A stretch of 64,000 nucleotides of DNA from Rhodothermales bacterium (GCA_951812335.1 OX638293.1:700501-764500); one strand, 5' to 3'; numbered from the stretch's first letter, positions 35,198 to 43,898 are shown. Notes: generated by a model from the sequence alone, not told the origin. Numbers and translations are program-made.

Positions 35198-36078
35198 TGC
35201 GGATACCGTACAGCATTCGGGAAGGACTGGTCGGGTTTTTCCGGGCCAAGGTCTCGGCGTTTACTTCAATCAGCGCAATGACGGTAGCGCTGACCATGAT
35301 CGGATTGTTCGGGTTGCTCGCCTACGAGGCGCAGCAGGTATCGACATGGTTGCGTCAACGCGTCGGCGAACTGGAGATTTTTCTGGAAGAAACTGCGGAG
35401 GACGCTGTAGTTGCCGCCATACACCTGCAGGTCGACGGAATGCGGGGCGTTGCCGAGACCGAATTTGTGTCCCAAAGCGATGCCCGGATTGTTTTCCGGG
35501 AAGAATTCGGAGAAGGCGCCGATGTATTTCTGGATGCGCCTTTTCTTCCGGCCTCCATCAAGGTTCGCGTGTTGCCTGCATATGTGCATCCGGATAGTCT
35601 TGCGGCGCTCACCGAAGAATTCAATTCGTGGGATCATGTGGACGAAGTGATTTTTAACCGTGCTCTGCTCGCTAAAGTGCAGGAAAATCTACGTCTCCTG
35701 ACCATGATCGGCATGGTGATCGCGGGTATTGTCGTACTGACTTCCATATTTCTGGTCGCCAACACGATTCGCTTCACCATGTATGCTCGCCGCCTACTCA
35801 TTCGCACCATGAAACTGGTTGGAGCTACGGAGCGCTTTATTCGCCGGCCGTTTGTGGTGGAAGGCGTGGTGCAGGGTATTGTGTCCGGAACTCTTGCCGC
35901 TCTCGTACTCTCGGGTTTACATGTGCTTGCTCAGAGTTATCTCCCGCAAACGAGCACGTTGTCGAATGCCTCCCTTCTTTTCGCGTTCGGTGGATTGACG
36001 GCATGCGGCATTGTGCTTGGATGGATTGGTTCTCGCTTTGCATTTCGCAAGGTGATAGGAAACATAGCATTGCATTAG
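35197..36078 (+). CDS. ftsX: Cell-division protein FtsX (permease-like)
   Basis: 293-residue inner-membrane protein with the FtsX topology: a cytosolic start, one membrane helix (AMTVALTMIGLFGLLAYE), a large periplasmic domain with VFLDAPFLPASIKVRV and SWDHVDEVIFN, then three more helices (MIGMVIAGIVVLTSIFLVANTIRFTMYARRLLIRTMKLVGAT is typical). FtsEX regulates peptidoglycan hydrolases at division. FtsE is not adjacent, as is usual in this phylum. The start overlaps the pheA stop. Confidence 0.93.
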   Translation: MRIPYSIREGLVGFFRAKVSAFTSISAMTVALTMIGLFGLLAYEAQQVSTWLRQRVGELEIFLEETAEDAVVAAIHLQVDGMRGVAETEFVSQSDARIVFREEFGEGADVFLDAPFLPASIKVRVLPAYVHPDSLAALTEEFNSWDHVDEVIFNRALLAKVQENLRLLTMIGMVIAGIVVLTSIFLVANTIRFTMYARRLLIRTMKLVGATERFIRRPFVVEGVVQGIVSGTLAALVLSGLHVLAQSYLPQTSTLSNASLLFAFGGLTACGIVLGWIGSRFAFRKVIGNIALH

Positions 36079-36112
36079 CAATTAAGCGGCGGCATGCTTT
36101 TCCCTGACGTCG

Positions 36113-36275
36113 ATTACACGGCCAGCGTACCCCTCGCAGCCTCCCGAAGGGCGCGTCGCGCCCGCACTGCCCGGAATCCACAGTGTTTCCGCTAATTCCG
36201 ACGATGCAATTACGGTATCCCTATACGCACGAACGTGAAGCGCCGGTCGAAGCGGTTTTGATCAGAGTATCCTTA
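36113..36275 (+). repeat. MITE-like element, copy B (left end missing)
   Basis: Aligns to the dispersed family from the ACGGCCAGCGTACCCCTCGCAGCCTCCCG block through GATGCAATTA and CGTGAAGCGCCGGTC to the right end TTGATCAGAGTATCCTT. The left end and first stem arm are absent. It lies just after ftsX; the rest of 36079-36395 has no gene. Confidence 0.85.
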
Positions 36276-36395
36276 AGACTTGTTGATATTATCTATACGG
36301 TTTCGTAGATTACTTACGGCATGCTGTTTCCACCCAATACGGTGCCCTATCTGTCTCGTTTTCATTCCCCGTTCACTGGCGGTATATGACAGGAT

Positions 36396-37772
36396 ATGTT
36401 CCGTATTCTTTTTGTCATCGTGGCGGTGGTGGCCGCCGTGCTGGCGTTGGTCATTGAACAACCTTTATTATTTGTAGCGGCCGGCGCTTCACTGAGCATC
36501 GCCTTGAGTATGGCGATAGTTTATGTCGTGCGTCGACATCGGCGGCGCAACAGGTATATGGAGAAGCCGGAACCCCTGCCCGATATTACAGCCGATACTT
36601 CAGAAGAAGACAAGCAAAAAGCTCTTGCCTCGCTGGGTATTCTGGAAATTCGTCCGAAAGGTTCGGCCAACGGACCCGGAGAGAATGAAGCAGGTTCTCC
36701 GGCGGTGGCCGTTTCGGGAAATGGGTCGAATGGGTCGATGGCGTCCGGGACGAACGGCGCTCCGAAGACGACTGGAAACGCTATCGACGCACCTGTGCAG
36801 GGCGCCCTGGATTTTTCTATTCAGGAACAGCCTCAGAGCGTTCGGATATCCGTCAACGAGTCGGTGCACAAATCGCTGCGCGAGGTGCTCCTTCCCTATT
36901 TGCAGGCGTACCGCGCCATTGCCCAGGCCAATACGGTTTGTTTGTTGAGGCAGCCGAAGAGAGCGCCGCAATACCATATCGAGGCTATCGTCAGCCTCAA
37001 CGGCAACGCCCGCGGTAACGGTCTTTTTATATCGAAAACGCCTCTCTTGCAATGGGAGCATCGGCGGCCGGGGGTGCATGTGCTCCGTGCATCCGAAGAC
37101 CAACTTTCAGGGAATGTGTGTGGATATTACCGGCAACGGGTTGCGGTGAAGGAAGTGGTTCTTTTACCGGTACCGGTTCCTTCGTCGCTGGCCCAATACG
37201 TGCTGCTTGCCGATGCGATGCGGGAACACATACTCGATTCCGAGGAGAAACAGGCATTGTCTACTCATTTTGCCCATCTCCTGGGCAACATTCTCGAGAT
37301 GGGGATATGCGACGAACTGTTGCAGGAATCGAAAGAAGACGTTCGTCTGCGCAGTGAAATCATCGACGAAGAGATATCGCAGGCGCGTGATCGGGGCACA
37401 CCCCTTGCACTGGCTCTCGTTTACTTGAATCGCGCCGAGGAGGTCGCCGACGAAGGAGGTAAGCGGGTGGTCATGCAAGCCGAGAGCTTGTTGGTGCAGA
37501 GGCTAAGAGAGACCGTCCAGGGCGCTCGCGTCGAACGGTTCGGCGAACTTATGTTCGGCGTGTTCTTCAGGGAAGAGGCTGTAGCCGTGGAGCAGTGGGC
37601 GATCAGGCTCCAGCAGGATATGCCCGGTTATTCCGGGCTGCTGGAAGATGGAGTGAGCATAGGTATCGCCTTGCTGCATGAGGGCAATGCCAGTTCGGAA
37701 GCCCTTCGCAAGGAAGCCACGGAAGCGCTTCGGGAGGCCTTCGACAGCGGCATGTGCACCATCGTCGAGTAG
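36396..37772 (+). CDS. Membrane-anchored protein with degenerate GGDEF-like domain
   Basis: 458 residues. Two membrane helices (FRILFVIVAVVAAVLALVI and LLFVAAGASLSIALSMAIVYVV) are followed by a basic stretch, a Gly/Asn/Ser-rich linker (about residues 85-140), a GAF-like middle part (residues about 155-310) and a C-terminal domain patterned like GGDEF cyclases: ERFGELMFGVFF stands where RxGGDEF would be, and SIGIALLHEGNASSEALRKEATEALREAFDSG matches the last helices. The catalytic GG[DE]EF and Mg-binding residues are missing, so a cyclase role is unlikely; a sensory or scaffold role is inferred. Followed 6 bases after its stop by repeat copy C. Confidence 0.65.
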   Translation: MFRILFVIVAVVAAVLALVIEQPLLFVAAGASLSIALSMAIVYVVRRHRRRNRYMEKPEPLPDITADTSEEDKQKALASLGILEIRPKGSANGPGENEAGSPAVAVSGNGSNGSMASGTNGAPKTTGNAIDAPVQGALDFSIQEQPQSVRISVNESVHKSLREVLLPYLQAYRAIAQANTVCLLRQPKRAPQYHIEAIVSLNGNARGNGLFISKTPLLQWEHRRPGVHVLRASEDQLSGNVCGYYRQRVAVKEVVLLPVPVPSSLAQYVLLADAMREHILDSEEKQALSTHFAHLLGNILEMGICDELLQESKEDVRLRSEIIDEEISQARDRGTPLALALVYLNRAEEVADEGGKRVVMQAESLLVQRLRETVQGARVERFGELMFGVFFREEAVAVEQWAIRLQQDMPGYSGLLEDGVSIGIALLHEGNASSEALRKEATEALREAFDSGMCTIVE

Positions 37773-37778
37773 GCCTGT

Positions 37779-37968
37779 AGGATACTCTGATTGAGTCCGC
37801 GAAGTTCAGAGGCTTGCGAGGGGTGCGCTGGCAAGGAATGACGAAGCAATGTGGCAGGCCCCACATAATGAGAAATGACGCAGCTAGCGTGCCCCTCGCA
37901 GCCTCCCGAAGGGCGCTTCACGTGCAAACGTGAAGTGCTGAGCGAAGCGGTTTTAGTCAGAGTATCCT
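37779..37968 (+). repeat. MITE-like element, copy C (internally shortened, both ends present)
   Basis: Inverted ends AGGATACTCTGATT and AGTCAGAGTATCCT bracket 190 bp. The first internal stem arm TTGCGAGGGGTGCGCTGGC pairs with GCTAGCGTGCCCCTCGCAG; the TGTGG/CCACA hairpin lies between. GCGCTTCACGT pairs with ACGTGAAGTGC across only four bases, so about 70 bp present in the long copies are deleted. Its right end contains the stop codon of pcm. Confidence 0.9.
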
Positions 37969-38635
37969 ACAGCCCTCCCTGCTTTCCGATCAGCGGGACG
38001 AACTTGAAACTCCTGCTGGTCGTCCGCTCGTAATTGTCTTCGCCGAGACGCCTGTACAGATTCATGCTCTGCGTGCGGCGGTCGCCTACAGGTATTACCA
38101 GCCGCCCGGCCGGCTTGTCGTCTTCTCCTTCGATGCGAAGTTGTCGCAGGAGTGCTTCCGGCGCTTCCGATGCCCCGGCAGTGACCACAATGCCATCGAA
38201 AGGAGCCTTGGATGCCCATCCCAGGGTGCCGTCCCCGGTTCTGAGCACGACCCGGTACCCGAGCGGTTCAAGAATGCTGCGCGTACGGATCAGCAGCGGC
38301 CTGTGGCGCTCGATGGAAAATACGCGGGCGCCCATTTCACAGAGTACGGCCGCCTGATACCCGCTTCCGGTGCCGACTTCGAGAATTCGATCTCCCGGAT
38401 GCGGATTCAGCAGCATGGTCTGATACGCTACCGTAAAAGGCTGCGATATTGTTTGCTTCATGCCGATCGGCAGCGCCTCGTCTTCGTAGGCGCGCGGCCT
38501 GAACGCCCCTTCCACAAACAGGTGCCGATGCACGGAGCCGATGGCGGCCAGCACGCGCTCGTCGGTAATACCGTTCTCCCGCATCTGATCTACAAGCCGC
38601 TGCCGTCGCCGGTCGAATACGCCGTCAAGTAGCAT
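37967..38635 (-). CDS. pcm: Protein-L-isoaspartate O-methyltransferase
   Basis: 222-residue cytosolic SAM-dependent repair enzyme that methylates isoaspartyl residues in damaged proteins. MKQTISQPFTVAYQTMLLNP and the SAM-binding ILEVGTGSGYQAAVLCEMGARVFSIERH are diagnostic, followed by GDGTLGWASKAPFDGIVVTAGASEAPEALLRQL. It is the third gene of a folP-cdaA-pcm unit, starting 2 bases after cdaA. Its TAG stop uses bases of repeat copy C, so the last residues may differ from the ancestral ones. Confidence 0.96.
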   Translation of the reverse strand: MLLDGVFDRRRQRLVDQMRENGITDERVLAAIGSVHRHLFVEGAFRPRAYEDEALPIGMKQTISQPFTVAYQTMLLNPHPGDRILEVGTGSGYQAAVLCEMGARVFSIERHRPLLIRTRSILEPLGYRVVLRTGDGTLGWASKAPFDGIVVTAGASEAPEALLRQLRIEGEDDKPAGRLVIPVGDRRTQSMNLYRRLGEDNYERTTSRSFKFVPLIGKQGGL

Positions 38636-38637
38636 GA

Positions 38638-39432
38638 TTACGTCTCGACAGGGGCTGGTTCATGCTCGGGGCTCTGGGTAAACGCCTCGGCGAGGCTTGT
38701 CCGCAGGTCGTTGGCGGACAGGTTTTGTCGCAATTCGCCATCCACCGATACGGAAATGGCGCCCGTTTCCTCGGAAACGACGATGACGAAAGCATCCGTC
38801 TGTTCGGAAAGGCCAATGGCTGCACGATGACGCAACCCCATGGGCGTACCCGGTTTTATGTTGCTCGAAACCGGCAAGATGCATCGTGCAGCTTCCACGC
38901 GGCGACCGCTTATGACGACGGCGCCGTCATGGAGGGGATTTTGTCCCTGAAAGATAGTGACCAGCAAGTCGCGCGAGATATTTCCCTCAATCCCAATGCC
39001 TGTTTCGGTGTAGTTCCGCAGGCCCGAGGAGCGTTCGAATGCGATCAATGCGCCGACGCGGTCCTTGCTCATTTTCTCCACGGCGGCAATGACTTCCAGT
39101 ATCGTTTTTTCCTGTGCGGGCGAACGGACGAAGCGTCTTATCAGCGGATTACGCCCCAGCAAGAGCAGTACGCGCCGTATTTCCGGCTGAAACAGAATGA
39201 TGACCGCCAGCACGGCCACCTCGCCGATCGACGAAAAAAGGGCCGGGAGCATGGTCATATCTACCGCCGTCACGATCACCTGCACGACGTACAGCGCAAT
39301 AAGTCCGATCAATATCTGCAAGGCGATCGTACCCCGCATGAATCGGTAGAGCTTGTACAGGATGTACGACACCGCTGCGATTTCGACGAAATCGACGATA
39401 CGAAGCGGTATGACCCAATCGGTTATCTGCAC
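38638..39432 (-). CDS. cdaA: Diadenylate cyclase CdaA (membrane c-di-AMP synthase)
   Basis: 264-residue inner-membrane enzyme making cyclic di-AMP from two ATP. Three N-terminal membrane helices (around IVDFVEIAAVSYILYKL, IALQILIGLIALYVVQVIV and ALFSSIGEVAVLAVIILF) precede the DAC domain, which has the active-site motifs NPLHDGAVVISG (DGA) and GLRHRAAIGLSEQTDAFVIVVSEETG (RHR). Between folP and pcm. No GlmM or CdaR homologue is nearby, unlike Firmicutes. Confidence 0.95.
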   Translation of the reverse strand: MQITDWVIPLRIVDFVEIAAVSYILYKLYRFMRGTIALQILIGLIALYVVQVIVTAVDMTMLPALFSSIGEVAVLAVIILFQPEIRRVLLLLGRNPLIRRFVRSPAQEKTILEVIAAVEKMSKDRVGALIAFERSSGLRNYTETGIGIEGNISRDLLVTIFQGQNPLHDGAVVISGRRVEAARCILPVSSNIKPGTPMGLRHRAAIGLSEQTDAFVIVVSEETGAISVSVDGELRQNLSANDLRTSLAEAFTQSPEHEPAPVET

Positions 39433-39456
39433 GATGTTATCGTATTCCGGTGTTGC

Positions 39457-40380
39457 TTATGCATACAGGGCAGCGCCCATGCCCTTGAGCAATTCCACGG
39501 TAGGTCGTACGTCGTGGGTGCGTACGATGGAGGCGCCGCGCAGGACCCCGACCGCCGTGGCGCCCAGGGATCCGAAAAGCCGTTTCCCGACCGGGGCGGG
39601 ATCATCGGGTGTGCCGAGGATTGCCCCGATAGCGCTTTTCCGCGATACGCCGATCATGACCGGGCGGCCCATTTCCAATATATCTCCCACCGCACCAAGC
39701 AGTTGCAAGTTTTCTTCGTGGCGTTTTCCGAAACCGAAACCGGGATCGACCACAATGTGCCGCACTCCCGCCGTTTCCGCTCGTTCCACGCTGGCGGCCA
39801 ACGAAGCCGTGACTTCGCGCACGACATCCGCATACTCGTGTCGGGCCGGCATAGCGCCCGGTTTACCGATCGAGTGCATGATGACGAGCGGGGCATTGTA
39901 CCCGGCTGCTACGGTTGCCGTTTCCCCGGTATATCGAAGTCCGGTGACATCGTTAATGATGTGCGCCCCCGCTGCGAGTGCCGCCTCCGCCACTTCCGGC
40001 TTCCAGGTGTCGATGGAAAGAATAGCTTCGGGAAAGCGCTCGACCACGGCTTCCACGACAGGAAGCACCCGATCTATTTCTTCGCGAATCGGAACGGCGG
40101 AGGCCCCTTCGCCATACACAGTGCCGCGCGGACGGGACGATTCCCCGCCTATGTCGATGAGCGAAGCGCCTTCGTCGAGCATTTTCTCGACGCGGCGCAA
40201 CGCCGCCGGTACGGAGGTGTACGCTCCGCCGTCCGAAAACGAATCCGGGGTTACGTTCAGAATGCCCATGACACGTGCCCCGGAGGCCGTCCCTGGCATG
40301 CAGTCCAGCGTATGCCCGCGTATGCGCAAAAGGAACGCATCGGGGTCGAATATCGTTTTTGCGGAGGATATTTCGGACAT
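39457..40380 (-). CDS. folP: Dihydropteroate synthase
   Basis: 307-residue TIM-barrel enzyme joining dihydropterin pyrophosphate and p-aminobenzoate, the sulfonamide target. Starting at MSEISSAKTIFDPDAF, it has VMGILNVTPDSFSDGG, LIDIGGESSRPRG, SIDTWKPEVAEAALAAGAHIINDVTG, IVDPGFGFGKRHEEN and IGVSRKSAIG, all in the right order. An upstream frame extension of 97 codons overlaps the divergent GH3 gene and is rejected. First gene of folP-cdaA-pcm; only 28 bases separate its start from that of the GH3 gene, so the promoters overlap. Confidence 0.96.
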   Translation of the reverse strand: MSEISSAKTIFDPDAFLLRIRGHTLDCMPGTASGARVMGILNVTPDSFSDGGAYTSVPAALRRVEKMLDEGASLIDIGGESSRPRGTVYGEGASAVPIREEIDRVLPVVEAVVERFPEAILSIDTWKPEVAEAALAAGAHIINDVTGLRYTGETATVAAGYNAPLVIMHSIGKPGAMPARHEYADVVREVTASLAASVERAETAGVRHIVVDPGFGFGKRHEENLQLLGAVGDILEMGRPVMIGVSRKSAIGAILGTPDDPAPVGKRLFGSLGATAVGVLRGASIVRTHDVRPTVELLKGMGAALYA

Positions 40381-40408
40381 AAAGACCTGTTTCGGACGTT
40401 GTCTTAGT

Positions 40409-42025
40409 ATGTTTACCTGGTCCGGCGCAATCGGTGCCGATGTACACCATTCTCCAAATGCCGCTGCAAAACCGGCGGTTCGGCTTCCCTCACGAACGCT
40501 CGCGAAAGTGGAAGGGTTTTTAAAGGACCCGGTGCATGTGCAGCATACCCTGTTGCGAAGCCTCTTGCAGCAGGCCGCCGGTACGGAGTGGGGCCGCCGG
40601 TACGGGTTCGGGGAGATCGCCCGCACCCGGGATGTGGTTGCAGCGTATCGGGCCCGCGTTCCGCTCCACACCTACGGCGACTTCGAGGAGGATATACGTC
40701 GTATCCGGGGCGGAGCGCAAGATGTTATATGGCCTGGCGCGTTCCGGCACTTCGCGGTATCGAGCGGGACGACATCCACCGGCAAGATCATCCCGGTGAG
40801 TCCGGAAATGCTTGCCGCGAATCGCCGCTTCACGCTTTCTGTCGGGATGACGTATTTGGCCCGGACGGGCAATGTCGGGTACCTGCTGGGCAAGCATGTT
40901 GCGCTTCCCGGTCGCATTGAAGAGGATCCGGCTTATCCCGGCATGAAGATTGGAGAGGTGAGTGGGCTTCAGGCGGCACATGTGCCTTTTTTGTACCGGC
41001 ATATTCTTCAGGCTGTCCCCAACGAATTAGCCTTTCTGCCGAATTGGGAAGAAAAGTTGCGTGCGGTCGCCCGACGGACCGTAGGCATGGACGTGCGGTG
41101 TCTGATTATGGTCCCATCATGGTCTATGGTTTTTTTCGACGAACTCATCCGGCAGCATCGGGAGCGGTTCGGTTCCGACGCCAAAACGGTCGCCGACGTA
41201 TGGCCCCGGTTGCGGGTATTCATTGCGGGGGGCGTAGCGCTGAGTTCCTATCGGGAATTGCTCCGGGAAAAGATCGCCTTGCCGAAACTACAGTTTTTGG
41301 AGGTGTATGGCGCCTCGGAAGGATTTTTTTCCTTTCAGGACGACGCGAACGATCCGGCCATGCTCCTGCACCTCGACAACGGCGTGTTTTTCGAATTTGT
41401 CCGGATGGACGAGATCGATAATCCGAATGCGCGTCGATATACGGTCGGCGAGGTGGAAACCGATGTGCGGTACGGACTTTTCGTTTCCACATGCAGCGGA
41501 CTCTGGGGTTACCCTGTCGGGGATATCGTGCGTTTTACGGATACCTCTCCGCATAAAATCTTTGTGGCGGGGCGTACGAACGAGATGATAGACAAGTACG
41601 GAGAGGCCGTTTTCAGCGAGGAAGCCCGCCATGCGTTGCGCGTTGCCTGCGAGCGTACGGGTGCGCAGGTGCGTGATTTTCATGTTGCTCCGAATCCCCC
41701 GGCAACGGACCGCTCCCCGTCCCACCAGTGGCTGGTGGAATTCGAACGGGCGCCGGACAGCATGGATCGTTTTTCGAACGAAATAGACGATTACCTCAAC
41801 GAGTTTAACCGGCATTACCGGATTCGCCGCGAGGCACGGGCGTTCGAGCGGCCCGAGGTATTGGCGCTGCCTCCCGGTACGTTTCATGCGTGGCTCCGGG
41901 AAACGCGGAAGCAGGTGAGCGGTCAAACCAAAGTGCCGCGCATGTGCGAGCATCGCGAGATCGCCGACGCCGTGATCGCTTTGCTCAAGGACACTCCGAT
42001 TAAGTCCGCAAAGCTCAGAGGCTGA
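40409..42025 (+). CDS. GH3-family acyl-acid-amido synthetase-like protein
   Basis: 538-residue adenylate-forming enzyme homologous to plant GH3 (auxin/jasmonate amido synthetases). Conserved features include RVPLHTYGDFEEDIRRI, the ATP loop AVSSGTTSTGKIIPVS, the LEVYGASEGFFSFQ motif and FTDTSPHKIFVAGRTNEMIDKYGEAV. From MFTWSGAIG the N-terminus is family-like; an apparent extension to 39353 lies within folP/cdaA antisense and is not real. Bacterial GH3 proteins are common in Bacteroidota but their substrates are not established. The last residues (DTPIKSAKLRG) and stop are encoded by repeat copy D. Confidence 0.88.
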   Translation: MFTWSGAIGADVHHSPNAAAKPAVRLPSRTLAKVEGFLKDPVHVQHTLLRSLLQQAAGTEWGRRYGFGEIARTRDVVAAYRARVPLHTYGDFEEDIRRIRGGAQDVIWPGAFRHFAVSSGTTSTGKIIPVSPEMLAANRRFTLSVGMTYLARTGNVGYLLGKHVALPGRIEEDPAYPGMKIGEVSGLQAAHVPFLYRHILQAVPNELAFLPNWEEKLRAVARRTVGMDVRCLIMVPSWSMVFFDELIRQHRERFGSDAKTVADVWPRLRVFIAGGVALSSYRELLREKIALPKLQFLEVYGASEGFFSFQDDANDPAMLLHLDNGVFFEFVRMDEIDNPNARRYTVGEVETDVRYGLFVSTCSGLWGYPVGDIVRFTDTSPHKIFVAGRTNEMIDKYGEAVFSEEARHALRVACERTGAQVRDFHVAPNPPATDRSPSHQWLVEFERAPDSMDRFSNEIDDYLNEFNRHYRIRREARAFERPEVLALPPGTFHAWLRETRKQVSGQTKVPRMCEHREIADAVIALLKDTPIKSAKLRG

Positions 42026-42239
42026 AAGGAGTGCGCTGGCAAGGAATGACGAAGCAGTGTGGCAGGCCCCACACAATGAGGAATGACACGGCCAGCGTGC
42101 TCCTCTCTGCCTCCCGAAGGGCGCTTCACGCCGCATTGCCCCGCATCCACAGCGTTGATGATTTCAACAATGGAATCGTGACATCCTTTACGCACGAAAG
42201 TGAAGTGCTGAGCGAAGTGGATTTGATCAGAGTGTCCTT
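41987..42239 (+). repeat. MITE-like element, copy D (full length)
   Basis: 253 bp with inverted ends AAGGACACTCCGATTAA and TTGATCAGAGTGTCCTT; note GACACTC/GAGTGTC at both ends where other copies have GATACTC/GAGTATC. First stem GGAGTGCGCTGGC/GCCAGCGTGCTCC shows a change matched on both arms. It overlaps the last 13 codons of the GH3 gene and supplies their stop. The remaining sequence to 42510 has no gene; a small ATGCG-TCTTT-CGCAT hairpin is near 42312. Confidence 0.92.
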
Positions 42240-42510
42240 AATTCATCGGAAACCCATGCGAGGGAACGCCGGTAGGATTTCCGTATTCAATGCTATACGC
42301 ATCTTGTAACGAATGCGTCTTTCGCATCGAAATCGGGGAGTATCCGGAACTTTTTTTGTTTGCAGGCATGGATTGTAGCCGACTCGATACGATAGGACGT
42401 CAGGAGGGCCAATGCTTTTCCGGCCTTGTGGCGCACAGGGCGCTTTGTCCAGGTTTTTTCAAGTAAACGGCAAACCATTCCGCACTACCGCTACAACCCC
42501 GGCTTGACCT

Positions 42511-43350
42511 ATGTATGTCCCCCGTCAGCAGCGGATGCTGGACCAGTATCTCCAGGAGATCGGTTGCATCCCGCTTCTTGAACCGGATGAAGAGGTATAT
42601 CTGGCCCAGCGCATCCATGGTGGAGATCAGGAAGCATTGCACAAACTGACCCGTGCGAATCTGCGCTTCGTGGTCTCCGTGGCCAAAAAATATCAAGGGC
42701 AGGGATTGTCCCTCGCCGACCTGATCAACGAAGGTAATTACGGGCTTATCAAGGCGGCTCAGCGGTTCGACGAGACCCGCGGATTCAAGTTTATCTCCTA
42801 TGCTGTCTGGTGGATTCGCCAGGCTATTTTGCAAGCCCTGGCCGAACAAAGCCGCGTAGTGCGATTGCCGCTGAACCGTATCGGTACGATCTCGAAGATT
42901 CGCAAGACCAGTGCCCGGCTTTCGCAGGAGCACGAACGAGCGCCCAACATCGAGGAATTGGCCGAGGAGCTCGAAATCGACGTCCACAAGGTTCGCGAGG
43001 CCATGCAGCATACGGGGCGTCACCTTTCGATGGATGCACCGTTCAATGAGGACGACGACAATAGTTTACTGGATATATTTTCTGACGACGAAGATATTTC
43101 CCCGGACGAAACCCTTCTGGAAGAGTCCATAAAAATAGATATCGAATGTGCGCTGGGGCTGTTGCAGGAACGTGAAGCGGAGATCACCCGCCTTTATTTC
43201 GGGATCGGGCGCGAGCATCCCCTGACGCTCGAAGAAATAGGCCAGCGCTTCGACCTGACCCGCGAGCGCGTTCGTCAGATCAAGGAAAAAGCTCTTCGCA
43301 AACTGCGCCAGAAACACCGGCGCGAGGAATTGCAGATGCACATCGGGTAG
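42511..43350 (+). CDS. rpoD: Primary RNA polymerase sigma factor (RpoD/SigA)
   Basis: 279-residue sigma-70 factor. It lacks region 1.1 and the large non-conserved insert, as in Bacteroidota housekeeping sigma factors. Region 1.2 starts at [13 protein letters not shown]; region 2 has [61 protein letters not shown] (core binding and -10 recognition); region 3 with [15 protein letters not shown]; region 4 has [15 protein letters not shown] (-35 recognition). Promoters in this genome are thus expected to follow the Bacteroidota -7/-33 pattern rather than the E. coli one. Confidence 0.97.
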   Translation: MYVPRQQRMLDQYLQEIGCIPLLEPDEEVYLAQRIHGGDQEALHKLTRANLRFVVSVAKKYQGQGLSLADLINEGNYGLIKAAQRFDETRGFKFISYAVWWIRQAILQALAEQSRVVRLPLNRIGTISKIRKTSARLSQEHERAPNIEELAEELEIDVHKVREAMQHTGRHLSMDAPFNEDDDNSLLDIFSDDEDISPDETLLEESIKIDIECALGLLQEREAEITRLYFGIGREHPLTLEEIGQRFDLTRERVRQIKEKALRKLRQKHRREELQMHIG

Positions 43351-43419
43351 CGGGAGGAAATCTGCGCCATAGCGCATCCGTCCGGGCATACCCCTTGTAC
43401 GTGCGTATTCACGCAGGGC

Positions 43420-43806
43420 CTATCCCTGCACGTTTCCCGGTTGGTCGAAGGAAATGATGCGCCCGTCGATGTCGCGAATCATGAATTGGGCAGCCCCGAA
43501 CAGCGTGGGCTCGAGCGCTTTCACCACTTCCACCCGGCTCTCCCTGATACGGTCGTACAAGACGAGAATGTCGTTCACCTGAATGTGCAGGATGACTTGG
43601 TTCGTCAGGAACGGGCCGGGAAACGGGAGCGGCGCCTCCGGGTCGCAGGAACGGAAAATGATTTCTGCCCCGCCTCTGTGCAGGTGCGCCCGCGCCATTT
43701 CGCCGCGTCCCCGTATGTTGACCATCTCGAAGCCGAGAACATCCAGATAAAACTCGACGGAGCGTTCAAGATCTGCCACCGGGATGTTCGGGATAATCTT
43801 CAGCAT
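43420..43806 (-). CDS. VOC-superfamily (glyoxalase/bleomycin-resistance fold) protein
   Basis: 128-residue cytosolic protein with the paired beta-alpha-beta-beta-beta modules of the vicinal oxygen chelate fold: IIPNIPVADLERSVEFYLDVLGFEMV at the N-terminus and QVILHIQVNDILVLYDRIRESRVEVVKA, then FMIRDIDGRIISFDQP. The usual metal-ligand pattern is not complete, so it may be a binding (resistance-type) protein rather than an enzyme. Convergent with rpoD. Three GTATAC palindromes lie shortly upstream. Confidence 0.85.
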   Translation of the reverse strand: MLKIIPNIPVADLERSVEFYLDVLGFEMVNIRGRGEMARAHLHRGGAEIIFRSCDPEAPLPFPGPFLTNQVILHIQVNDILVLYDRIRESRVEVVKALEPTLFGAAQFMIRDIDGRIISFDQPGNVQG

Positions 43807-43844
43807 GGGGTTGCCGGGTTGCCTCGGGACCTGTTCGCATTCCA

Positions 43845-43868
43845 GTATACCGTATGTATACAGTATAC
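43845..43868. promoter_or_regulatory. Three GTATAC palindromes upstream of the VOC gene
   Basis: GTATAC occurs at 43845-43850, 43856-43861 and 43863-43868, the first and last as AGTATACC direct repeats, flanked by ATTCC/GGAAT. This compact array about 40 bases from the start codon looks like an operator or promoter region. Confidence 0.4.
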
Positions 43869-43898
43869 CAAGGAATCGGGAAATAACGAATAATGCAC

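Noticed and set aside
36280-36395. Possible promoter or small RNA before the GGDEF-like gene
   Set aside because: AT-rich but no clear hairpin-T-tract or promoter consensus that I could defend.
39353-40408. 352-codon N-terminal extension of the GH3 protein
   Set aside because: Antisense to folP and cdaA, Ser/Pro/Arg-rich shadow frame; family-like sequence starts near 40409.
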